Source of the DNA: an uncultured Gammaproteobacteria bacterium
GTDB lineage: Bacteria; Pseudomonadota; Gammaproteobacteria; GCA-001735895
Reading direction: 5' to 3'
NCBI GenBank assembly: GCA_945787265.1
Contig: CALZHS010000018.1
Span: 1-12,155, forward strand
DNA: 12,155 nucleotides
Position numbers and translations under genes: made by a program. The notes under the pieces were generated by a model, which saw only the letters and a program-made list of their open reading frames with translations, ran no database searches and was not told the DNA's origin. Positions 1 to 5,778 of the stretch are shown here, piece by piece (the stretch's first letter is position 1; each line of letters begins with the position of its first letter).

Positions 1-696
1 CTTGCGCAGCAAAACAATGACAACAACCTTGCCAAAATCAGCACGGTTGGCTTCAAGGCAACCCTGGACCACTTCGAATCGAACCCGGTTTCCGGCCCCG
101 GTCATCTCGATCGGGTATATGTCAGCGACGAGGACAGTGGTGTCAATTTCTCCCCAGGTGCTGTCAATAATACCGGTCGCAATCTCGATCTTGCGATTGA
201 CGGTGACGGCTGGTTAGCGGTGCAGGAGGACGATGCCAGTACCGGCTATTCGCGGCGGGGTGATTTCAGAATTGATCCGACCGGGCTGTTGATCAATGGT
301 GCCAACCAGATCGTGCTTGGTGGCGGTGGTCCGATTACTATCCCGCAATTTGAGAGTCTCGTCATCGGTCGTGACGGCACCATCAGTATTCGTGCCGCTG
401 GGCAGTCCGCCAATACCCTGGTGGGCGTGGATCGAATTCGCCTGGTCAATCCGCCCAGGGATCAAATCTACCGTGGCGAGGATGGCCTGTTTCGTGTCCT
501 GGGTGGTGTCGAGGTTGAAGCCGACGCATCGATCTCGGTAACCTCTGGCGCGCTCGAAAGCAGCAACGTCAACGCGGTGGATGCCATGGTGCGCATGATC
601 GACTATGCGCGTTACTACGAGCAGCAGGTCAAACTGATGAAACTGGCCAGTGAAAATGATGCTGCCAGCGCGAGCTTGATGCGAATGTCTTCCTAG
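1..696 (+). CDS. flgF: Flagellar basal-body (proximal rod) protein FlgF, 5' end missing
   Basis: FlgF is one of the proximal rod proteins of the flagellar basal body; it is exported by the flagellar type III apparatus into the periplasm. The reading frame is open from base 1 and ends at TAG 694-696, giving 231 visible residues. Compared with the usual length near 245, only about 15 N-terminal residues lie outside the window. The rod-family N-terminal signature is visible at the very start (NNLAKISTVGFKA). The central motif LDLAIDGDGWLAV lies near residue 64, and the C-terminal part SNVNAVDAMVRMIDYARYYE is typical of FlgF and FlgG. The C-terminal wording (QVKLMKLASENDAASASLMR) fits FlgF better than FlgG. 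Normally flgG follows directly; here it does not, and a terminator-like hairpin follows instead. Confidence 0.93.
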   Translation, partial: LAQQNNDNNLAKISTVGFKATLDHFESNPVSGPGHLDRVYVSDEDSGVNFSPGAVNNTGRNLDLAIDGDGWLAVQEDDASTGYSRRGDFRIDPTGLLINGANQIVLGGGGPITIPQFESLVIGRDGTISIRAAGQSANTLVGVDRIRLVNPPRDQIYRGEDGLFRVLGGVEVEADASISVTSGALESSNVNAVDAMVRMIDYARYYEQQVKLMKLASENDAASASLMRMSS

Positions 697-710
697 CGTG
701 GCAGAATAAG

Positions 711-738
711 CGGGTACTGACTGCCGGGACCCGTTTTT
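711..738 (+). terminator. Terminator-like hairpin after flgF
   Basis: CGGGT (711-715) pairs exactly with ACCCG (729-733) across a 13-base loop and is followed by five T (734-738). G710 and T734 can add a wobble pair. The stem is short, so termination may be partial. The T run overlaps the TTG start (737-739) of the next gene, so the hairpin also covers the place where its ribosome binding site should be. Confidence 0.45.
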
Positions 739-1243
739 GAACGACATAGATAGCGCACGCCGGGATTACCTCGCGTTACGCGAGCATGCCAACAGTGCTC
801 AACTGGCAACCCTGGACAGTGACCGGGCTCCCGAATCGAGCTACGCCCCCTGCGTTACATACGAAGGAAGTTACTATCTCTTCCTCAGTCGGCTCGCGAG
901 CCATACCGACAATCTGATGCGCAACCCTGAAATTGGCCTGATGCTGCTTGAAGATGAAGCCGGGGCCGCGAATCCGTTCGCGCGAAAACGCATTAACCTG
1001 CAGGGAAGGGCAGAGCCCGTTGCCCGGGATAGCGCACAATTCAGGATCGTGCTCGACCTGTTTCACCATCGCTTTGGCAAGGTGATGGAAATTATCGAAC
1101 CACTCCCCGATTTTCAGTTGTTTTGCGTGCATCCTGAGACCGGTCGATTTGTGCGTGGCTTTGGCCAGGCCTATCAGCTGGAGGGCGACAGGCTGGACCG
1201 GTTGACTCACGTTGACCCGGGGCAATCAAGTGAAGACGTTTAA
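737..1243 (+). CDS. HutZ/HugZ-like pyridoxamine 5'-phosphate oxidase-fold protein
   Basis: This 168-residue protein belongs to the split-barrel FMN-binding (PNPOx-like) superfamily and most resembles the short heme-utilisation proteins HutZ/HugZ. Visible family motifs are AQLATLD near residue 22, SYAP near 35, a long-side-chain stretch NPFARKRINLQG near residue 79, and RFVRGFGQAYQ near 138. Members of this group bind heme and some degrade it; others have unknown substrates. As I recall HutZ, its heme-ligating His lies in a C-terminal HxxxxH stretch. Here the second position is Gln163 while His158 is kept, so heme degradation is doubtful. The only possible start in the open frame is TTG 737, which sits in the T run of the upstream hairpin. 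The 3' end overlaps the next gene by 14 bases, suggesting coupled translation. The fold is secure; the substrate is not. Confidence 0.8.
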   Translation: MNDIDSARRDYLALREHANSAQLATLDSDRAPESSYAPCVTYEGSYYLFLSRLASHTDNLMRNPEIGLMLLEDEAGAANPFARKRINLQGRAEPVARDSAQFRIVLDLFHHRFGKVMEIIEPLPDFQLFCVHPETGRFVRGFGQAYQLEGDRLDRLTHVDPGQSSEDV

Positions 1244-2486
1244 TAATACTGGTTTCGATGAGCGCAAAAGAACCTATCTTAACCAGGAAGGTGCCGAACG
1301 TCCGCTGAAGAGCCCGATCCCGCACGCTACGCTGGTCAGCGCACGCCAATATCGGCTGGCACGAATCCGCGAACAGTTACAGAATTTCGATTACGCGGCG
1401 TTACTGCTGTATGACCCGGTTAATATTCGCTACGCCCTCGATGTCCGCAACATGCAGGTCTGGTGTGCGCATAGCGCCATGCGCTATGCACTTATTTTTG
1501 CCGATGGACCGGCGATTATGTTCGAGTTCGATGGCTGCCATCACCTGTGTGACGGTTACGAGGGTATCGACGAGGTCCGCAGTTCGGTTCCGTGGATATT
1601 CATGGAAGTTGGCGACCGTGTCCCGCAGCAGGTCGCTAGCTGGGGTCGGGAGATCGCAGAATTAATGCGTAGCCACGGTGCTGGTAACCGGCGCCTCGCA
1701 GTTGACAAGCTTGAACCACTGGGGCTTAAAGAGCTTGAAGCCCATGGCCTCGAAATCGTTGATGGACAGGAGTTGACCGAGCGCGCCCGCGCGATCAAAA
1801 GCGAGGATGAACTGACCCTGATGCGATGGACGATTCGCGTTTGCGAGGCCGGCATGGCGCGTATCTATGAAAACTCGGTTGCGGGGCGCAGTGAGCAGGA
1901 ACTGTGGGCTGAATTACACTACGAAAACGCGCGTTCCGGTGGAGAATGGCTCGAGACCCGTTTACTAACCTGCGGTGCGCGCACCAATCCCTGGTACCAG
2001 GAGTGTTCTGACTATGTCTGCCGGCAAGGGGAAATGATTTCCTTTGATACGGACATGATCGGGCCATACGGTTACTGTGCGGACCTGTCGCGTTCCTGGA
2101 CCTGTGGCTATACCCCGATGACGTCAAAACAGGCCGAACTCTACGCGGCCGCGGTGGAACAGATAAATCACAACCTGGAAATTATCGAGTGCGGGATGAG
2201 TTTTCGAGAATTCAACGCGAAGTCCTGGCGGATTCCGGAACGTTTCCAACCCTATCGTTATTCGCTGGCGGCGCACGGCGTCGGCATGGCGGATGAATGG
2301 CCGGTCATCCCGCTGCATCCCGATTTTGAATCCGCCTGTGAAGGACGATTTGAAGAAAACATGGTGCTGTGCGTGGAAAGCCTGATTGGAGAAAAGGGTA
2401 GCGAGTCAATCAAGCTCGAGGTCCAGGTCGTGGTCAGGGACAGGACGGTCGAGCGACTCGACAGCTTTCCGTTCGAGGAGATCTAG
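1230..2486 (+). CDS. dddP: Probable DMSP lyase DddP (M24 creatinase/aminopeptidase fold)
   Basis: DddP cleaves dimethylsulfoniopropionate to dimethyl sulfide and acrylate in the cytoplasm, using a two-metal M24-peptidase-type fold. The 418-residue product (GTG start) has the N-terminal creatinase-like part (YDPVNIRYALDVRNMQVW, residues about 61-78) and the C-terminal pita-bread domain. The metal ligands are all present: Asp273 and Asp275 (FDTD), Asp285, His349, Glu383 and Glu397. The proposed catalytic acid-base Asp355 is kept in HGVGMADEWP, and Tyr344 and Trp78 match residues that I recall lining the DMSP pocket. Spacing from the first Asp to His349 and Asp355 agrees with DddP. GTG 1230 is chosen over TTG 1212 because a G-rich GGGG sits 7 bases upstream and the product then begins VKTFNN. 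No DMSP transporter or acrylate gene lies in the window. The alternative is a related M24 enzyme with another substrate. Confidence 0.78.
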   Translation: MKTFNNTGFDERKRTYLNQEGAERPLKSPIPHATLVSARQYRLARIREQLQNFDYAALLLYDPVNIRYALDVRNMQVWCAHSAMRYALIFADGPAIMFEFDGCHHLCDGYEGIDEVRSSVPWIFMEVGDRVPQQVASWGREIAELMRSHGAGNRRLAVDKLEPLGLKELEAHGLEIVDGQELTERARAIKSEDELTLMRWTIRVCEAGMARIYENSVAGRSEQELWAELHYENARSGGEWLETRLLTCGARTNPWYQECSDYVCRQGEMISFDTDMIGPYGYCADLSRSWTCGYTPMTSKQAELYAAAVEQINHNLEIIECGMSFREFNAKSWRIPERFQPYRYSLAAHGVGMADEWPVIPLHPDFESACEGRFEENMVLCVESLIGEKGSESIKLEVQVVVRDRTVERLDSFPFEEI

Positions 2487-2678
2487 GTCTCGCGTCAAAA
2501 CAGTTGCAGCCGGACCCAGCACTTCTGAAACCTGGAAATCACTCGACATCACCCGGAAACATTCGCATCCACCCGTGATCAGGGCGTCGTTATGATTTTG
2601 TTTACCCGTTTACTTTAGCGGGGTAGCCCAAAAATTAAGCGCGCTAAAATTTATACAAATTTCGGTAGAAACTTTGAA

Positions 2679-2851
2679 ATGGCTGTGGTTTACTACGGCC
2701 AGTAAATATCAGTGGCCTTGGTGCTCCCGTGTTGAAAATTCGACACTGGATGGTCGACAGATCAAGGCAAAGCAACTGGAGGAGATAGCTGCCATATAAA
2801 AATAAAAGCGGCAGCGAGGACGAGAAAGGCGCCCATAGGCGCCTTTTTTTT
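2679..2851 (+). ncRNA. Candidate small RNA ending in a Rho-independent terminator
   Basis: This is an inference. Successive stem-loops (2697-2717; GTGTTGAAAATTCGACAC at 2729-2746; GCTGCC/GGCAGC at 2788-2815) lead into a strong intrinsic terminator. GGA-containing motifs occur in CTGGATGG (about 2746), CTGGAGGAG (about 2776) and GAGGACG (about 2816), as in CsrA/RsmA-binding RNAs. The terminator lies 340 bases beyond dddP, which makes an independent transcript plausible. I find no clear GacA-type upstream palindrome, and the 5' end given is a guess. A 3' untranslated tail of the dddP message is the main alternative. Confidence 0.2.
2825..2851 (+). terminator. Strong Rho-independent terminator
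   Basis: AAAGGCGCC (2825-2833), a CATA loop and GGCGCCTTT (2838-2846) form a perfect 9-bp stem. The T run continues to 2851, eight T in all, so this is a textbook terminator for plus-strand transcription. On the minus strand the stem is followed by fewer T, so it works best for leftward genes (hutZ-like/dddP or a small RNA). Confidence 0.85.
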
Positions 2852-2918
2852 GGGCGTCTGCAAATAGGCTTATGCGCCGGGGTAGCAGCTGCCCGGGCCG
2901 ACTATGATCCATTTACGC

Positions 2919-2949
2919 TGGTTGACGTATCAACCACGATAGATAGTAT
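2919..2949 (+). promoter_or_regulatory. Promoter-like site with an overlapping 7-bp palindrome, upstream of ctaA
   Basis: TTGACG (2922-2927, 5 of 6 to the sigma-70 -35 box) is followed after 16 bases by TAGTAT (2944-2949, 4 of 6 to the -10 box). The -35 box lies inside a perfect inverted repeat TGGTTGA-CGTA-TCAACCA (2919-2936), which looks like an operator. A start near 2956 would give ctaA a leader of about 200 bases. The placement is inferred; the repeat itself is directly visible. Confidence 0.35.
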
Positions 2950-3152
2950 TAATTCCGAATCCGAGGAACTGTCGGTTATGTTGAAAACGCAGCCATCCAT
3001 GGACGACCGCATTGTCCAGCTTGTTGATAAAGTTTTTGGGCGCCTGGATTCCCGTGTGTCGGGACAGACTAATCCCGGGCCATTACAGAAATTTTCCGCC
3101 CACCTGCAGTAATTGCCGTAACAGATTCCGGAGCCCAGATAGCTCGCATCAT

Positions 3153-4187
3153 ATGCCTGAGATAAGTGAAAACGATCGCGCCATAGTGCGCTGGTTACAG
3201 GTTTGTCTGGTGTTGATTTTTACTATGATAATTCTGGGTGGCGTCACGCGCCTCACCGGCTCGGGACTGTCCATGGTGACCTGGCATCCGACCGGCATGC
3301 TGCCTCCGCTAAACACGCAGCAGTGGCTTGCCGAATTCAAGCTCTATCAGCAGTTTCCCGAGTTCCAGAAAATCAATAGCGACATGACACTTGAGGGCTT
3401 TAAGTCGATCTACTGGTTCGAATACTCGCATCGGATGCTGGGGCGTTTAATCGGCCTGGTATTCCTGCTGCCGTTTGTTTACTTCTGCTTACGCAAGATG
3501 ATTAAACCGGGGCTGACGCCCCGGCTGCTGGTAATGTTTGTGCTCGGCGGATTGCAGGGTTTGCTGGGCTGGTACATGGTTCAAAGTGGACTGGTCAGTA
3601 ATCCGCATGTCAGCCAGTACCGATTAAGCGCACATTTACTCAGTGCGATCCTGATTTACGGATTCATCCTGTGGACGATATTCGATCTGGCGATGCCTGG
3701 CAGCTATCGACGAGTGGCCGAGTCGAGCGTTACCGGTTGGCGCAGGCTGTCGCTGGGATTAGCCATCCTGGTGCTGGTGACCATCGTCTCCGGTGGTTTT
3801 GTTGCGGGACTCGATGCCGGATTGATTTTCAATACTTTCCCGCTGATGGGAGGCAGTTTGATACCCGAAGGCATCGGCGCTTTATCGCCGTGGTACCTGA
3901 ACCCACTGGAGAATATGGTGACGGTGCAGTTCAACCATCGCTGGCTGGCCGTTACCACCGGAATAATACTGATTGTCTGGTATATCAAGGGACGCTCGCA
4001 CTTCGAGGAAACCAGGCTACAGCGCAGTTTTAAACTCGTGGGTATGATGGTTATCCTGCAGCTGATACTCGGCATCACCACCCTGGTAATGCAGGTGCCG
4101 GTATGGCTGGGTGCCTTACACCAGGCAGGTGCCCTGCTGTTATTCAGCGCATTGCTTTTCAACATACATGCACTCAGCCGGGTGTAG
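3153..4187 (+). CDS. ctaA: Heme A synthase (COX15/CtaA family)
   Basis: CtaA oxidises the C8 methyl group of heme O to a formyl group, making heme A for aa3-type cytochrome c oxidases. It is an integral inner-membrane protein with eight helices. The 344-residue product shows the family N-terminal block LGGVTRLTGSGLSM (residues 28-41) after the first helix. Four conserved histidines, candidates for heme ligation, are His93 (EYSHRMLGR), His161 (RLSAHLL), His262 (FNHRWLA) and His323 (ALHQAG). It resembles the proteobacterial/mitochondrial type, with no cysteine pair in the loops. ATG 3153 is preferred; the frame extends back to TTG 3012, but those 47 residues lack family resemblance. The oxidase subunits and ctaB are not in the window. 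The gene stands alone, probably from its own promoter. Confidence 0.93.
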   Translation: MPEISENDRAIVRWLQVCLVLIFTMIILGGVTRLTGSGLSMVTWHPTGMLPPLNTQQWLAEFKLYQQFPEFQKINSDMTLEGFKSIYWFEYSHRMLGRLIGLVFLLPFVYFCLRKMIKPGLTPRLLVMFVLGGLQGLLGWYMVQSGLVSNPHVSQYRLSAHLLSAILIYGFILWTIFDLAMPGSYRRVAESSVTGWRRLSLGLAILVLVTIVSGGFVAGLDAGLIFNTFPLMGGSLIPEGIGALSPWYLNPLENMVTVQFNHRWLAVTTGIILIVWYIKGRSHFEETRLQRSFKLVGMMVILQLILGITTLVMQVPVWLGALHQAGALLLFSALLFNIHALSRV

Positions 4188-4204
4188 TTAGCGCAAGCTG
4201 CGGT

Positions 4205-4210
4205 TATAAT
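4205..4210 (+). promoter_or_regulatory. Possible -10 box for the ispF operon
   Basis: A perfect TATAAT lies in the 56-base gap between ctaA and ispF, 34 bases before the ispF ATG. No convincing -35 box is seen at 16-18 bases upstream, so this may be a weak or activated promoter, or chance. Confidence 0.25.
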
Positions 4211-4243
4211 TATCGGCTTTTAGTCGATCGAGACTGGATTCCG

Positions 4244-4726
4244 ATGAGCATTACCAGGATTGGACATGGTTATGACGTGCACGCTTTTGTCGATGGTAAC
4301 GGCTTTACGCTGGGCGGCATGTTCATATCCTGCGACAAGGCAATCGTCGCCCATTCAGATGGTGATGCGCTTATTCACGCGCTCTGCGACGCCTTGCTCG
4401 GTGCCCTCGGACGCGGAGATATCGGCCGGATGTTTCCCGACACCGATGCGCGCAATGAAAACCGCGATAGCCGTGAATTTCTGCGCGAAGTAAAACGGCT
4501 GATAGAAACGGATGGCTTTCAACTGGGTAATGCGGATATCACCATCATCGCACAGGCACCAAGAATGGCACCCCACATCGGCGCAATGACGGCGGTGCTT
4601 GCCGAGGACCTGGGTACTCCAGCCGCGGCAATCAATATCAAGGCAACCACGACCGAGCGGCTCGGCTTTATTGGACGTGAAGAAGGCATCGCCGTTGCCG
4701 CAGTGGTAATCCTGGAGTCCGATTAG
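4244..4726 (+). CDS. ispF: 2-C-methyl-D-erythritol 2,4-cyclodiphosphate synthase
   Basis: IspF makes the cyclic diphosphate of methylerythritol in the non-mevalonate isoprenoid pathway, releasing CMP. It is a cytoplasmic homotrimer with a zinc ion at each subunit interface. The 160-residue product has the usual length. The zinc ligands are Asp11 and His13 (GHGYDVHAF) and His45 (ALIHAL). The AHSDGD motif (36-41), the FPDTD motif and the C-terminal TTTERLGFIGREEGIA signature are all present. ATG 4244 matches the family start; the frame runs further upstream, but into ctaA. In many proteobacteria ispF adjoins ispD and truD; here it instead heads a run that starts with nagZ. Its TAG shares one base with the GTG of nagZ (TAGTG). 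Confidence 0.96.
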   Translation: MSITRIGHGYDVHAFVDGNGFTLGGMFISCDKAIVAHSDGDALIHALCDALLGALGRGDIGRMFPDTDARNENRDSREFLREVKRLIETDGFQLGNADITIIAQAPRMAPHIGAMTAVLAEDLGTPAAAINIKATTTERLGFIGREEGIAVAAVVILESD

Positions 4727-5778
4727 TGACCCTGGGGCCAGTCATGCTCGATGTCGCCGGCTGCGAACTCGAAGCGGACGATCGTAAACGTCTGCTTGAT
4801 CCCCAGGTCGGTGGTGTGATCCTGTTTGGCCGTAATTATCGAAACCCTGAGCAACTTGCCGCGCTGTGTGCGGAAATTCATGCGCTCAGGGATCCGCGGC
4901 TGGTGGTGGCAGTCGACCATGAGGGTGGTCGGGTGCAGCGTTTTCGCGACGGTTTCCAGGCGATCCCGGCTATGGGCCTGCTGGGCGATCTTTACGACGA
5001 GGATGCCGAGCAGGCGCTGCGCCTGGCCGAGAAGTTTGCCTGGGTGATGGCTGCCGAGCTGCTCTTTTACGGTGTTGATCTGAGCTTCGCGCCGGTGCTG
5101 GATATCGCCAATCCGGTCAGCAGTGTGATCGGTGATCGCGCGTTTCATCGGGATCCGGAGACCGTCTCACACCTGGCCAATGCCTGGGTGCGAGGCATGC
5201 GCAGGGCGGGCATGGAAGCGGTGGGCAAGCACTTTCCGGGCCATGGATCGGTCAAGGGAGATTCGCACCACGTGATGCCGTTCGATCGACGCAGCATCAG
5301 TGAAATCGAAGCGCTAGACCTGGTACCATTTCGACGGGTTATCGCGACTCATTTGGCCGGTATCATGATGGCGCATGTCATTTATGAAAGGGTTGATCAG
5401 AATGCCGCGGGTTACTCGCGTTACTGGATCGAGACGATCCTGCGCGGGCAGCTGCAATTCGAAGGCACTGTATTCAGCGACGATTTAAGCATGAGCGGAG
5501 CCGAGGCGGTTGGCGGATATCCGCAACGTGCGGAACACGCGCTTGCCGCTGGCTGCGACATCCTGCTGGTTTGCAATAATACCGAGGGCGCAGATGAAGT
5601 GCTCAAATCATTACAGGGTTATTCCAATCCCACGTCACAGCTGCGCATGATACGCTTGCACGGACAGGCGACCAGTAAAGACCTGTTCAACACTCGAGAC
5701 TGGCAAAATGCATGTGAAGAATTGCATAGTTTTAATCATCGGCTGGGGCTGGCCGAAAGCGGGGACTTGTTTGAATGA
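4726..5778 (+). CDS. nagZ: Beta-N-acetylhexosaminidase NagZ (GH3)
   Basis: NagZ is a cytoplasmic retaining glycosidase that removes N-acetylglucosamine from 1,6-anhydro-muropeptides during cell-wall recycling; in many Gram-negatives this affects AmpC beta-lactamase induction. The 350-residue, single-domain GH3 protein is of normal length. Visible motifs are GPVMLDVAG (4-12), VDHEGGRVQRF (63-73), KHFPGHG followed by DSH (168-181; Asp179-His181 is the general acid/base dyad) and FSDDLSM (250-256), where Asp253 is the expected nucleophile. The GTG start overlaps the ispF stop by one base, and its own stop overlaps the ATG of the next gene (ATGA), so translation is likely coupled through the run. 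Nothing is missing from the catalytic set. Confidence 0.96.
   Translation: MTLGPVMLDVAGCELEADDRKRLLDPQVGGVILFGRNYRNPEQLAALCAEIHALRDPRLVVAVDHEGGRVQRFRDGFQAIPAMGLLGDLYDEDAEQALRLAEKFAWVMAAELLFYGVDLSFAPVLDIANPVSSVIGDRAFHRDPETVSHLANAWVRGMRRAGMEAVGKHFPGHGSVKGDSHHVMPFDRRSISEIEALDLVPFRRVIATHLAGIMMAHVIYERVDQNAAGYSRYWIETILRGQLQFEGTVFSDDLSMSGAEAVGGYPQRAEHALAAGCDILLVCNNTEGADEVLKSLQGYSNPTSQLRMIRLHGQATSKDLFNTRDWQNACEELHSFNHRLGLAESGDLFE

Larger units (their letters stand above)
2789..3112 (+). other. Open frame with protein-like composition but no ATG/GTG/TTG near its start
   Basis: The frame is free of stops for 107 codons between TAG 2786-2788 and TAA 3110-3112. From about 2867 it reads like a real protein, with a small hydrophobic run (GLCAGVAAA) followed by ADYDPFTLVDVSTTIDSINS and a charged region with LVDKVFGRLDSRVSGQ. 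The first standard start in frame is ATG 2978, leaving only 44 residues. A Shine-Dalgarno-like GGAGGAG (2778-2784) stands 4 bases before CTG 2789. If translated from there, it would run through the terminator hairpin, which makes that start unlikely. It may be a decayed gene, a gene with an odd start, or chance. I do not recognise the product. Confidence 0.25.
2487..3152. other. 666-base stretch between dddP and ctaA with no recognised gene
   Basis: No recognised protein or tRNA is visible on either strand. The stretch contains a hairpin at 2603-2625 (TACCCG with CGGGGTA, one bulged G), an inverted repeat GGCCA/TGGCC (2697-2717), a stem-loop at 2729-2746, GCTGCC/GGCAGC (2788-2815) and a strong terminator (2825-2851). 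It also has a promoter-like site with a palindrome (2919-2949) and an open frame without a standard start (2789-3112). No tail of dddP or head of ctaA fits here. Confidence 0.6.

Noticed and set aside
214..747. 177-residue frame on the minus strand over flgF
   Set aside because: It is the antisense of a secure FlgF coding region and has no recognisable domain.
776..1225. 149-residue minus-strand frame over the HutZ-like gene
   Set aside because: Antisense shadow; the plus-strand frame carries clear family motifs.
2709..2912. 67-residue minus-strand frame between dddP and ctaA
   Set aside because: It runs through the terminator stem and has no protein-like pattern or ribosome binding site.
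3012..3152. N-terminal extension of ctaA from TTG 3012
   Set aside because: The 47 extra residues (many Arg, Pro, Cys, Ser) resemble no heme A synthase; family sequence begins just after ATG 3153.
2487..3152. tRNA gene, insertion sequence or CRISPR array in the long gap
   Set aside because: No T-loop or acceptor pairing, no terminal inverted repeats with a transposase, and no regularly spaced direct repeats were seen.
3704..4165. 153-residue minus-strand frame over ctaA
   Set aside because: Shadow of the heme A synthase frame; composition rich in Ser, Thr and Pro without a motif.
4103..4243. Upstream extension of ispF into ctaA
   Set aside because: The family start is the ATG before SITRIGHGYD; the extension lies inside the last helix of ctaA in another frame.
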